The notes beneath the pieces were generated by a model. That model searched no databases. It worked only from the letters and a program-made list of their open reading frames with translations, and was not told the DNA's origin. The position numbers and the translations under genes are program-made. DNA of 64,000 nucleotides from PALSA-612 sp963765295 (GTDB lineage: Bacteria > Actinomycetota > Thermoleophilia > Gaiellales > Gaiellaceae). Location: contig CAVXVO010000004.1 in NCBI GenBank assembly GCA_963765295.1, forward strand, positions 434,001 to 498,000. Reading direction: 5' to 3'. Numbering within the stretch: position 1 is the stretch's first letter; each line of letters opens with the position of its first letter. Shown one piece after another: positions 17,065 to 25,743 of this stretch.

Positions 17065-19545
17065 ATGCAAAAGATCATCGACCAGCCGACGAAAGCCCCG
17101 CCCGGGGCGGACGGCCTGGAGGCCATGGCGCTCCGAGCCACGACCTGGGCCGGCGAGCCCTTCCTCCACGAGGAGGAGGATCCTGTCGTCGCGCTCGCGC
17201 CCGGCACGGCCCGCAGGCGCGCACTGGACGAAGCGACTGCCGAGATGGAGGCCGGTCGCAGCGAGCCGAGTCCCGAATGGAAGGTCCGGTTCGCGCTCAT
17301 GCTCGGGCTCGAGCGTGTCCTCAGCGGGAAGCCGCCTCATCTCGCCTCAGGAACCGAGCTTCGCCGCCACCAGATCGACGCGCTCGCCGGGATGCTGACC
17401 GAGCTGATCGCGGCCAACCAGCGCGAGCCCGAGAACGGCAACGGGGCGAACGGCCACGCCGAGCCCGTCGCACCCGACGACGAGGATGACGACGAGGACG
17501 AGCTCGACGTCGACCTTGCGGAGATCGAGGACGTCGCCGTTCCCGACCCCGGCGCGAGCCGGCGGTTCCGCTTCCGCCATCCGACCGCCTCGGGCAAGAC
17601 GATCGCCGCCGCCGGCTTCGTCGAGGCGGCGAGCACGATCGGCGTCCTCATCCTCACCCACCGGCGCCTGCTCGTGAACCAGTTCCGGCGGGAGCTGACG
17701 GACGAGGGCTACGGCAGCAGGCTCACCCCCGAGATCCTCGATTCGACGCCGCTTCCGGCCTCGAGCCCGATCACGATCCAGACCTATGCCTGGTTCGCGC
17801 GACACGTCGGCGACCTGCGCCGCGACGCGTACCAGCTCGTGATCTGCGACGAGGCGCACACCGCCCTCGGCGAGAAGACGAGCGCCGCGATCCGCAGCTT
17901 CCCCGAGCCGCTGTACATCGGGATGACCGCCACCGAGCAACTCATCGCGAAGCAGGTCGCGGACGTCTTCCCGGCCTCGGTCGACGACCTGCCGCTGCAG
18001 GACGCGGCGCGACGCGGACTGATCGCATCGCTCCGCTGCCTGCGCGTCCCGCCGGTGGCCGCGATCAACTCGGTACCCATCGTCGGCGGCGACTTCGACC
18101 AGCAGGAGCTGGCCAAGGTGCTCGACCACCAGGCACTGAACCAGGCGGCAGCGAGCCTCTACCGCGACCGGTTCGACGACACCCCGGGGATCGTCTACGC
18201 CGCCGGCGTCGACCACGCGTACAACCTCGGCCAGGAGTTCCGCTCCGCCGGGATCAAGGCCGTCGCCGTCTCCGGCCGCACTCCGCCCGTCCAGTTGGCG
18301 GAGACACTCGCGGCCTACGAGCGCGGCGAGATCAACGTCCTGATCAACGCCATGCTGCTCGCCGAGGGCTGGAACTCGCCCCGTGCGACGGTGGTCATGC
18401 ACCTCGCGCCGACCGCGAGCCGCCGCGTCTACCAGCAGCGGATCGGCCGGATCATGCGCATCCACCCGCGCAAGGAAGCGGGCATCGTCGTCGACTTCGT
18501 GAACAAGGGCGCGACGCACTCGGAGCGCGTCGTCACGCTCCACTCGCTGCTCGACGCCGACTTCTACCGCGAGGGCGCGAGGGTGATCCCGACACCGCGG
18601 CGGCGCATGCAGCGGCGCACGCGGCGGAAGCTGACGCCTGCGCCGTGGCTCGTCCCCGTCACGCCGGACGTCAAGCGGCGGCTGAGCGTGATCGCACGCG
18701 AATGGCAGCGGATCGATCCGCGCTATCTCGACGAGGACGAACAGCGTTACTGGGCCACGTTCGCCGGCCGCAACCTCCGCTTCGAGGAGCGCGAGGCGTT
18801 CGTCCAGAAGCTCACCGACGGGCGCGCGAGCAAGACGGCGCTCGAGCAGTTCCTGTTCACGTGCGCCGCCGAGAACCCGAACCGGCGGCTGCGGATGATG
18901 GCGCTCGCCGACCGGGTCTCGATGCGCATCGACCGGGCGAGCTTCGACGACCTCGTCACGCTGGTGACGCAGGCACCGACGTGGGAGAAGGACCGCCAGC
19001 CCGGCGTCCGCACGCTGCTGCAGGCGATCGGCGCCGGCAAGCCCGACGCACCCGATCAGATCCTCGCCCGCTGGACGTGGCGGCTGGCGCGCGCGACGCG
19101 CAAGGCGCTCGACCGCAAGGCGAGCGGCGAGTACCCCGAAGCGAAGCGGCTGCTGGGCGCGCTCGCCAACTCGCGCGGCCACCGACACGAGGAGAACGCC
19201 GCCAAGCTCGTTGTCGCGGTCCGCGAGCTGCCGCTCCCTGTTGCCGCGGCGCTGCTCGCGTCGGCCGACGGCTACACGCCGCGGGCGACGAAGCTGCTCG
19301 AAGCCGCACGCGAGGAGATCGGGACGATCCACGAGGTCGCGGCCGCCCTTGCCGATGACCTGCCGGAGCCGAAGCCCCCGCGCCGGTCGCGACGGCGCCG
19401 CCGACGGAAGAAGCGGGGCGGCGGAGAGGCAGCGGCTGCGACGGCAGAGACCGCAGAAACGGCGGAAACACCGGCTGCCGAGCCCGAACCCGACACCAAC
19501 GACAACGCAGCTGTAACAACCGACCAGGCAAACTCGACCGAATAA
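17065..19545 (+). CDS. DEAH-box superfamily 2 helicase with acidic insert and basic tail
   Basis: 826 residues from ATG 17065; an in-frame GTG at 17014 would add 17. Upstream TATGCT (16987-16992) is the best promoter hexamer. An N-terminal HQIDALAGMLTELI segment is separated from Walker A (HPTASGKTIAAAGF) by a highly acidic linker (PDDEDDDEDELDVDLAEIED). Walker B is ICDEAHTAL, motif III GMTAT, motif VI QRIGRIMR. A long helical domain follows (about residues 520-790), then an Arg/Lys block (RRSRRRRRRKKRGGG) and an Ala/Glu-rich end. ATP-dependent nucleic-acid translocase; no nuclease domain. The linker and basic tail suggest nucleic-acid or protein tethering. Confidence 0.85.
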   Translation: MQKIIDQPTKAPPGADGLEAMALRATTWAGEPFLHEEEDPVVALAPGTARRRALDEATAEMEAGRSEPSPEWKVRFALMLGLERVLSGKPPHLASGTELRRHQIDALAGMLTELIAANQREPENGNGANGHAEPVAPDDEDDDEDELDVDLAEIEDVAVPDPGASRRFRFRHPTASGKTIAAAGFVEAASTIGVLILTHRRLLVNQFRRELTDEGYGSRLTPEILDSTPLPASSPITIQTYAWFARHVGDLRRDAYQLVICDEAHTALGEKTSAAIRSFPEPLYIGMTATEQLIAKQVADVFPASVDDLPLQDAARRGLIASLRCLRVPPVAAINSVPIVGGDFDQQELAKVLDHQALNQAAASLYRDRFDDTPGIVYAAGVDHAYNLGQEFRSAGIKAVAVSGRTPPVQLAETLAAYERGEINVLINAMLLAEGWNSPRATVVMHLAPTASRRVYQQRIGRIMRIHPRKEAGIVVDFVNKGATHSERVVTLHSLLDADFYREGARVIPTPRRRMQRRTRRKLTPAPWLVPVTPDVKRRLSVIAREWQRIDPRYLDEDEQRYWATFAGRNLRFEEREAFVQKLTDGRASKTALEQFLFTCAAENPNRRLRMMALADRVSMRIDRASFDDLVTLVTQAPTWEKDRQPGVRTLLQAIGAGKPDAPDQILARWTWRLARATRKALDRKASGEYPEAKRLLGALANSRGHRHEENAAKLVVAVRELPLPVAAALLASADGYTPRATKLLEAAREEIGTIHEVAAALADDLPEPKPPRRSRRRRRRKKRGGGEAAAATAETAETAETPAAEPEPDTNDNAAVTTDQANSTE

Positions 19546-19552
19546 CGGTCGG

Positions 19553-21211
19553 ATGGTCGTCGTAGCGCTCCCGCTCGCGTTTCTCGCCGGGCTGATCACG
19601 GCCATTTCGCCTTGCGTGTTCCCGGTACTTCCGGTTGTTCTCGGAAGTGGGATCGGCGGCGGCAGGCGGCGCCCCTACGCGATCATCGCAGGCCTCGCGA
19701 CCTGCTTCTTCGTCTCGATTCTCTTCGCCAGCTGGGTTCTCGACGCCCTCGGGCTTCCGAAGGATCTCCTCCGGAACATCTCGATCGCGCTCCTTTTCCT
19801 GTTCGCGGCGACCCTGCTCGTCCCGCAGCTCGGCCTGTTGATCGAGAAGCCGCTCACGCGGATGTCGCGGCGGCCCTCCGGCGACCTGGGCGGTGGCTTT
19901 CTCCTCGGTTGTGCGCTCGGCTTCGTGTTTGCTCCGTGCGCGGGCCCCGCGCTCGCGTTCGTCACGAGCTCGGCAGCTGCCCGCGACTTCGGCCCCAAGA
20001 CGATCGGCGTCGCGCTGGCCTATACGCTCGGCGCGTCGCTCGTCATGCTCGGAATCGTGCTCGGCGGGCAGCGCCTGGCGGCTCGGCTCCGAAGCCGGAT
20101 GGACGAGCTCCGCGTGGTATTCGGCGTCGTCCTCGCGGCGGCCGCAGTCGGGCTCGTCTTCAACCTCGACACCAGGATTCAGACGTGGTTCCCCGACTAC
20201 ACGAGCGCACTACAGAGCCCGACCGAGAAGAGCAGCGCCGGCAACGACGCGTTCCGACGGGGCAAGAACGTCACGGACAACAAGCCGGTCGCCCACGAGA
20301 AGCCGACGCTGAGTGGGCTCAAGGACTACGGCGCCGCGCCTGACTTCACCGGGATCAAGACGTGGCTGAACACAACGGGCGGACGGCCGCTCACGCTCGC
20401 AAAGCTCCACGGGAAGGTCGTGCTCGTCGACTTCTGGACGTACTCGTGCATCAACTGCCTGCGCACGCTCCCGTACCTGAAGGCGTGGTACCGCACGTAC
20501 GCGAAGGACGGATTCGTGATCGTCGGCGTCCACACGCCCGAGTTCGCCTTCGAGCACGAGGTGTCGAACATCCGCCAGGCGATCCACGAGAACGGCGTCC
20601 GCTACCCGGTCGCGGTCGACAACGACTACGGCACCTGGAACGCATACGGCAACCAGTACTGGCCCGCCGAGTACCTGATCGACGCGCGCGGACACGTCCG
20701 CGAGGCCAAGTTCGGCGAGGGCGACTACTCGAAGACCGAGAACGCGATCCGCTCGCTCCTGGCCGAGCGCGACGCCTCCCTCCCGAAGGCCCTCCACCTC
20801 GCCGACCACACGCCGCACTACGTGGTCACGCCCGAGTCGTACCTGGGCTCGGACCGGCTCGACCGCTACGCCGGCTCGCCGCTCAAGGCAGGGAGGATGG
20901 CGAAGTACTCGCTGCCCTTCGTGCTCGACCAGAGCCAGCTCGCCTACGGCGGCTACTGGAACGTCGGCGGGCAGCGCATCGTCGCCGGCAAGGACGCCGA
21001 GTTGCGGCTCCACTTCTTCGCCCGCAAGGTGCATCTCGTCCTCGGCGGCACCGGGTCGGTCCAGGTGCGTCTGAACGGCAAGCTCGTCCGCACCGTGCAC
21101 GTGACGCAGGACCGGCTCTACACACTGCTCGATCAGGGCCACGCCGCCGACGGGCGGCTCGACCTCCGCTTCACGCCCGGCCTCTCCGCTTACGCCTTTA
21201 CGTTCGGCTAG
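19553..21211 (+). CDS. dipZ: DipZ-like protein: CcdA membrane domain plus TlpA-type thioredoxin and C-terminal sandwich
   Basis: 552 residues. The N-terminal six-helix CcdA/DsbD module has SPCVFPVLPVVLG and FAPCAGPALAF, the two conserved membrane cysteines. A TlpA-like domain follows (LVDFWTYSCINCLRTLPYL, CxxC). The C-terminal beta-rich domain (GGTGSVQVRLNGKLVRTV) matches the carbohydrate-module-like end of mycobacterial DipZ. It carries reductant across the membrane to extracytoplasmic disulfides, for example during cytochrome c maturation. It starts 7 bases after the helicase stop; a small CGACCG-AATAA-CGGTCG hairpin overlaps that junction. Confidence 0.9.
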   Translation: MVVVALPLAFLAGLITAISPCVFPVLPVVLGSGIGGGRRRPYAIIAGLATCFFVSILFASWVLDALGLPKDLLRNISIALLFLFAATLLVPQLGLLIEKPLTRMSRRPSGDLGGGFLLGCALGFVFAPCAGPALAFVTSSAAARDFGPKTIGVALAYTLGASLVMLGIVLGGQRLAARLRSRMDELRVVFGVVLAAAAVGLVFNLDTRIQTWFPDYTSALQSPTEKSSAGNDAFRRGKNVTDNKPVAHEKPTLSGLKDYGAAPDFTGIKTWLNTTGGRPLTLAKLHGKVVLVDFWTYSCINCLRTLPYLKAWYRTYAKDGFVIVGVHTPEFAFEHEVSNIRQAIHENGVRYPVAVDNDYGTWNAYGNQYWPAEYLIDARGHVREAKFGEGDYSKTENAIRSLLAERDASLPKALHLADHTPHYVVTPESYLGSDRLDRYAGSPLKAGRMAKYSLPFVLDQSQLAYGGYWNVGGQRIVAGKDAELRLHFFARKVHLVLGGTGSVQVRLNGKLVRTVHVTQDRLYTLLDQGHAADGRLDLRFTPGLSAYAFTFG

Positions 21212-21219
21212 CGCGGCCG

Positions 21220-21225
21220 TAGAGT
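21220..21225 (+). promoter_or_regulatory. -10 hexamer of a leaderless promoter (PPOX gene)
   Basis: TAGAGT ends 7 bases before the GTG at 21233; no RBS lies between. Confidence 0.55.
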
Positions 21226-21232
21226 CTGCGGC

Positions 21233-21721
21233 GTGAGCGGACGTGCGGAACTCCTCGACCTGACGACCGCGACCAAGCGGAACGCGCTGACGCCGGAGGA
21301 GCGCGAGGAGTTCCTGCTCCGGAAGCTGGTCGCGCGGCTCGGCACGCAGCGCGAGGACGGCTGGCCGCACGTGACGCCGATCTGGTACGTGTGGGAGGAC
21401 GGGCGCTTCCATCTCTCGCTCGGCAACAGCCGCCGCCACCTCGCGAACCTGCGCCGCGACCCGCACGCGACGATGTGCGTCGACGTCGACCCGCGCGTCG
21501 ACGACCCGACCCAGCCGCCGCGCTCGGTGGTCTGCTTCGGAAACGCCGAGCTGGTCACGGACGAGCCGCGCGTGCGGGAGTTCACGGAGAAGCTCGAGCT
21601 CCGCTACCTCGGCGCCGTGCCACCGGAGTTCGAGGAAGCGCTCTGGTTCGAAGGCCGCACGATGGTCGTGATCACCCCCGTCCGCTGGCTCGCCTGGGAC
21701 CAGGGCAAATCGCAGGAGTGA
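21233..21721 (+). CDS. Pyridoxamine-5'-phosphate-oxidase-fold flavoprotein
   Basis: 162 residues with the PPOX-like split barrel: KLVARLGTQREDGWPHVTPIWYVWEDGRFHLS and ANLRRDPHATMCVDVD are the typical cofactor-binding strands. In Actinobacteria many such proteins use F420 or FMN, or bind heme; the cofactor cannot be decided here. Likely a cytoplasmic oxidoreductase of unknown substrate. GTG start follows a leaderless-type hexamer. Confidence 0.85.
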   Translation: MSGRAELLDLTTATKRNALTPEEREEFLLRKLVARLGTQREDGWPHVTPIWYVWEDGRFHLSLGNSRRHLANLRRDPHATMCVDVDPRVDDPTQPPRSVVCFGNAELVTDEPRVREFTEKLELRYLGAVPPEFEEALWFEGRTMVVITPVRWLAWDQGKSQE

Positions 21722-21743
21722 AAGCGCCTGTGACGGGCTGAGC

Positions 21744-22631
21744 GTGATGGACGACGTGCTCGTGAGTTGGAAGGACGGCCCGGCGAAGCAGGCCGTGGTC
21801 GGCTTCGTCAAGTCGTCCACGCAGGATGGGCCGGGGTTTGTGCCACCCGCCGACAGGATTGCGACGTTCGACAACGACGGCACGTTGTGGGTGGAGCAGC
21901 CGATGCCGCCGCAGTTCGACTTCGTCTTCCGGAAATGGGCCGAAGAAGCCCAGAAGGATCCGTCGCTGGCGAGTCAGCAGCCGTACAAGGCGATCATCGA
22001 GAAGGACGCGGCGTTCTTCGAAGGGATCGCAACGCAGGATCCGGCGGTCGTGGCGACACTTCTGAAGGCGTTCGCGCGCTCCTGGTCCGGGACGAGGCCG
22101 GACGAATACGAGGCGCAGGTGCGCGTGTGGCTCACCGACGTCGACCAGCCGAAGTTCGGCGTGCCGTACATCGAGCTCGTCTACAAGCCCATGCTGGAAC
22201 TACTCGCCTACTTGCAGGCGAACGAGTTCCGCGTGTTCGTGTGTTCCGGCGGCGGTCGCGAGTTCATGCGGGTGTTCGCCGAGGAGACGTGGGGGATCTT
22301 CCGAGAGAACGTGATCGGCAGCGCGGCGGGCTACGAGTACAAGGACGGCAGGATCGTCCGCACCGATCAAGTCCTCGGGGGCCTGGCGTTGGGGCCGGGC
22401 AAGCCCGAGCACATCTTCGCCCAGACGGGCCGGATGCCGCTGTTCGCCGGCGGCAACGCCGACGTCGACATCGAGATGCTGACCGTCTCCAGGTTCGCGT
22501 TGCTCGTCGACCACGACGACGAGGAGCGCGAGTACGCCTACACCAAGGGAGCCGAGAAGTCGCTGACGAGGGCCAAGGATCTGGGCTGGACTGTGGTCAG
22601 CATGAAGAACGACTGGACGACCGTCTTCTGA
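21744..22631 (+). CDS. HAD-superfamily phosphatase (SerB-like)
   Basis: 295 residues. HAD motif I is ATFDNDGTLW, motif II the Ser of VFVCSGGGREFMRVF, with a Lys in ALGPGKPEHIF and motif IV GGNADVDIEML. The cap between motifs I and II is long and helical (KWAEEAQKDPSLASQQPYKA onward). This pattern matches HAD proteins related to phosphoserine phosphatase; the substrate is not determined. Starts GTG 21744 or ATG 21747. The 2H phosphoesterase gene follows after 4 bases, suggesting an operon. Confidence 0.85.
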   Translation: MMDDVLVSWKDGPAKQAVVGFVKSSTQDGPGFVPPADRIATFDNDGTLWVEQPMPPQFDFVFRKWAEEAQKDPSLASQQPYKAIIEKDAAFFEGIATQDPAVVATLLKAFARSWSGTRPDEYEAQVRVWLTDVDQPKFGVPYIELVYKPMLELLAYLQANEFRVFVCSGGGREFMRVFAEETWGIFRENVIGSAAGYEYKDGRIVRTDQVLGGLALGPGKPEHIFAQTGRMPLFAGGNADVDIEMLTVSRFALLVDHDDEEREYAYTKGAEKSLTRAKDLGWTVVSMKNDWTTVF

Positions 22632-22635
22632 GCGC

Positions 22636-23281
22636 ATGAGCGGCCTGACCGCCATCGACATCCTGATCAACCCCGACGAGGCCACGGTCGCGCGCGCGCG
22701 CCAGGTCAACGCGCGAATGCGTGAGAGCGTGCCGGACGGGTTCGCGCTGGACGCCACCCACCAACCGCACATCACGACGCTGCAACGCTACGTGCGGACT
22801 GCCGATCTCGTCCACGTGTATGCCGCCGTCGCGAAGACCGTCTCCGATACCGACGTCGCCTCGCTCACCTACCAGGCCATGGCAATCCGGCATGCCGACT
22901 GGGGTGTCCCCGGTCAGGGACTCGCCGTTCTCGTCGTGCAGCCCAGCCCGCAGGTGCTGGACTTTCAGGCGGATCTCCTCGCCGCCGTCTCCCCGTTCAC
23001 CGAATCGGGGGGGCACCGCCGAAGCGTTCGTGACCGATCCCGGCGAGACGATCAGCCAGAGCACGCACGACTGGGTCGAAGAGTTCGTCCCCGCCCAGAT
23101 CGGCCCCGGCAAGTACATCGCCCACATCACCGTGGGCTTCGCGACGCTGGACGACCTCAAAGTCATCGAGGCCGAACCGTTCGACGCCTTCCAAGTACGC
23201 CCCACGAGCCTGGCCGTCTACCACCTCGGCAACAGCGGCACGGCGCGCAAACAGCTGAAGGAGTGGGCGCTCGCGACGTAG
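22636..23281 (+). CDS. 2H phosphoesterase / 2'-5' RNA ligase-like protein (frameshifted in a G7 run)
   Basis: The first frame gives IDILINPDEATVARARQVN, HQPHITTLQRYVR and WGVPGQGLAVLVVQP up to a run of seven G (23007-23013). The downstream frame continues AEAFVTDPGETISQSTHDW, KYIAHITVGFATLDDLK and ends at 23281. The two HxTx motifs (HITT, HITV) are the catalytic pair of the 2H superfamily, which acts on 2',3'-cyclic phosphates or ligates RNA. The homopolymer makes an indel error nearly certain. Repaired length about 215 residues. Confidence 0.8.
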
Positions 23282-23300
23282 CTCGCGACGCAGCCTCGCG

Positions 23301-23876
23301 TCAACCGGACCGTGTGAGCTCGCCGAACCGGAAACAGGTCGTGACGTGGTCGTTGACCATTCCCGTTGCCTGCATGAAGGCGTAGCAGATCGTCGGGCCG
23401 ACGAAGCGGAAGCCGCGGCGCTTCAGGTCCTTGCTCAGCGTGCGTGACTCGTCGGTCTCGGCCGGGATCTCGGCGAGCGACGCGAACCGGCCGACGATCG
23501 GCTCGCCGCCGACGAACTCCCACAGGTAGTCCGCCAGGCTCCCGCGCTCCTCTCGCAACGCCAGAACGGCGCGCGCATTGTCGATCGCGGAGCCGATCTT
23601 GAGCCGGTTGCGGACGATGCCGGCGTCACACAGCAGCCGCTCGACGTCCCGTGGCCCGAACCGCGCCACCCGCTCGACGTCGAACCCGGCGAACGCGCGA
23701 CTGTAGCCCTCCCGCTTGTGCAGGATCGTCGACCACGAGAGGCCGGCCTGCGCGCCCTCCAGCACCAGCAGCTCGAACAGGTGCCGGTCGTCGCGCGACG
23801 GCACGCCCCACTCCTCGTCGTGGTACGCCAGATAGAGCGGATCGGTCGGGCTCGCCCAGCCGCAGCGGGTGAGGTC
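23301..23876 (-). CDS. tag: DNA-3-methyladenine glycosylase I
   Basis: The reading contains the complete Tag family: LTRCGWASPTDPLYLAYHDE followed by EWGVPSRDDRHLFELLVLEG, WSTILHKREGYSRAFAGFD, RNRLKIGSAIDNARAVL and GPTICYAFMQATGMVNDHV. The Cys near the N-terminus and the late His match the zinc site of Tag. No usable start exists upstream of RCGW in this frame. One missing G at about 23875 would restore GTGAGCGACCTC overlapping the PAC2 stop, the junction style used across this window. About 190 residues. Confidence 0.85.
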   Translation of the reverse strand, partial: DLTRCGWASPTDPLYLAYHDEEWGVPSRDDRHLFELLVLEGAQAGLSWSTILHKREGYSRAFAGFDVERVARFGPRDVERLLCDAGIVRNRLKIGSAIDNARAVLALREERGSLADYLWEFVGGEPIVGRFASLAEIPAETDESRTLSKDLKRRGFRFVGPTICYAFMQATGMVNDHVTTCFRFGELTRSG

Positions 23877-23877
23877 G

Positions 23878-24765
23878 CTACTGGTCGGTGGCGACGTCGG
23901 GCGGCCCGTCTTCCTCGTCGCGCTCCTTCAGGAAGCGCGTCAGCTCGGCCGCCAGCGACTCGCCGCTCGGCAGCGAGGTCTCGTCGATCATCTCCGAGCG
24001 GCGTTCGAGCTCCTGGACGTACTCGGCGGTGTCCTCGTCCGTCGACACGGCCTCGGTGACGCGCTGCGTGTACGCCTCGACGGCCTCCTCCAGCTCGGCC
24101 GTGTCGATCTTCGTCTCCAGCAGGTCGCCGAGCCGCTGGCAGAGAGCGAGCGCGGCGCGGGGGCTCGGGGCTAGCGAGACGTAGTGCGGGACGGCTGCCC
24201 ACAGGCTCACGGACGGGATCGACGCCTGATGGCAGGCGTCGTGGAGCACACCGACGATCCCGGTCGGTCCTTCGTAGCGGGAGGCCTGGAGCCCGAGCTG
24301 CTCGACGAGCTCGAGGTCGCTCGCGGTGCCGGTGACCGGAGCCGGGCGCGTGTGCGGTACATCCGCGAGCAGCGCGCCGAGCGTCACCACCATCTCGACC
24401 TCGTACTCGCGCGCCAGGTCGACGACCAGGCTCGAGAAGCGCCGCCAGCGGAGGTTCGGCTCGACGCCGAGGAGCAGCAGCGCGCCCCGTCCGAGCCCCT
24501 CGGGGGACGCGTGGTAGAAGTCGTTCTCGGGCCAGTCGATCCGTCGCGTGAGCCCGTCGACGAGCGAGACCATCGGGCGCGTGGCCTGGAAGTCGTAGAA
24601 GTCCTCCGGCTCGATCGTCGCGAACTGCTCCGCGCCCCACGTTTTCGCGAGATAGCCGCCCGCGAGCGAGGCGCCCTGCGCGCCGTCGTTCCAGCCCCGG
24701 AAGGCGGCAATGAGCACCGGGTGCTCGAGCACCGGCCGATGGTCGATTCGGAGCTCGTCGCTCAT
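23878..24765 (-). CDS. PAC2-family protein
   Basis: 295 residues. VLIAAFRGWNDGAQGASLAG and DFYDFQATRP at the N-terminus, GVEPNLRWRRF and TLGALLADVPHTRPAPVTGT in the core, are signatures of the PAC2 (proteasome assembly chaperone-like) family widespread in Actinobacteria. The fold is related to purine nucleoside phosphorylase; the bacterial function is not settled. The C-terminal 70 residues are charged and probably coiled. The ATG is preceded by TAGACT with 6 bases between, so probably leaderless. Confidence 0.88.
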   Translation of the reverse strand: MSDELRIDHRPVLEHPVLIAAFRGWNDGAQGASLAGGYLAKTWGAEQFATIEPEDFYDFQATRPMVSLVDGLTRRIDWPENDFYHASPEGLGRGALLLLGVEPNLRWRRFSSLVVDLAREYEVEMVVTLGALLADVPHTRPAPVTGTASDLELVEQLGLQASRYEGPTGIVGVLHDACHQASIPSVSLWAAVPHYVSLAPSPRAALALCQRLGDLLETKIDTAELEEAVEAYTQRVTEAVSTDEDTAEYVQELERRSEMIDETSLPSGESLAAELTRFLKERDEEDGPPDVATDQ

Positions 24766-24771
24766 CGTTCC

Positions 24772-24777
24772 AGTCTA
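24772..24777 (-). promoter_or_regulatory. -10 hexamer of a leaderless promoter (PAC2 gene)
   Basis: TAGACT on the minus strand, 6 bases before the ATG at 24765; no RBS between. Confidence 0.6.
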
Positions 24778-25743
24778 CGCGCGGGCTGAGCCGGCCTCGG
24801 GCGCGAGCCAGCCGAGCGGCCGGCGGAACAGCGCCGCCAGCGCCACGATCCCGGCCCACACCGCGCCCGCGAGGCCGACGTGGATCAGCACGAGCCACCA
24901 CGGGAGGTGTGTCCGGTACTGCGTCTCGCCGATCGCCATCTGGACGAGCAGGACGGCCAGCACCGCGAGGGAGAGCAGGAACAGGCGGGGCGAGCGGCTG
25001 CGGCGGGCGGCGAGATAGCCGAGCGCGAACACGAAGCAGATCCCGAATACCGCCGTCGCTCCCGCGTGGAGGTAGATCGCGTCGCCGAGCCGCCACAGTC
25101 GCTTGACCTTCGACGAGTCGCCGGGATGCGGGCCGGAGGCGGTCGTGATCGTCCCCGTGACGAGCAGCACGAGCGCCGCGAGCGCCGCGACGGCGATGAC
25201 GTGCTGGAGCTCGCGTGGCACGAGTTGCTCCGCCCTGCCGTCGCGGAGCTCGAGCGCCCGCAGCAGGACGACGATGGCGGCTGCGAGCACGATCGCCGAG
25301 AGCAGGAAGTGCGAGATGACGAGGTACGGGTTGAGGTGGAAGCGCACGGTCAGATAGCCGAGCGGCGCCTGCGCGAGCGTGCCGACGAAGACGGCCACCG
25401 CGAGGCGGCGGACAGAGCGCGGCAGTGCCGGGACACGGGAGGCGCCGAGCGCGGCGATCAGCGTCAGGGCGATCGTCAGGCCACCGACGAGCCTGTTGCC
25501 GAACTCGATGTACGAGTGGTAGCCCTTCTCCGGAAACGGCTGGCCGGCCTGGCACCCGGGCCAGTTGTCGCAGCCGAGGCCGGACGCGGTCAGCCGTACG
25601 GTCGCGCCCGTCACGAGGATCAGGTAGAGGCTGACGGCCGAGGCGGCCGCGAGCCACACGAACATCCGCGGCGAGACGGCGAGCGACCGCAGCCGCGCGG
25701 CGCGGCCGGTCGCGACGCTGACCTCAGGCGAGGACGACGCCAT
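24775..25743 (-). CDS. ctaA: Heme A synthase
   Basis: 322 residues with eight predicted membrane helices. VTGATVRLTASGLGCDNWPGCQAGQPFPE is the CtaA/Cox15 first-loop signature with its Cys pair. The heme-ligand His residues appear as FGNRLVGG-flanked, VISHFLLSA, YLHAGATAVF and VLIHVGLAG. It oxidises heme O to heme A for aa3-type cytochrome oxidase, so an aerobic host is implied. The start overlaps the 3' end of selD by 20 bases. Confidence 0.93.
   Translation of the reverse strand: MASSSPEVSVATGRAARLRSLAVSPRMFVWLAAASAVSLYLILVTGATVRLTASGLGCDNWPGCQAGQPFPEKGYHSYIEFGNRLVGGLTIALTLIAALGASRVPALPRSVRRLAVAVFVGTLAQAPLGYLTVRFHLNPYLVISHFLLSAIVLAAAIVVLLRALELRDGRAEQLVPRELQHVIAVAALAALVLLVTGTITTASGPHPGDSSKVKRLWRLGDAIYLHAGATAVFGICFVFALGYLAARRSRSPRLFLLSLAVLAVLLVQMAIGETQYRTHLPWWLVLIHVGLAGAVWAGIVALAALFRRPLGWLAPEAGSARA

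Noticed and set aside
16998..17489. Leaderless ORF from GTG 16998 right after TATGCT
   Set aside because: The frame is Arg/Gly-rich, has no motif and lies inside the helicase gene; the hexamer more likely serves the helicase.
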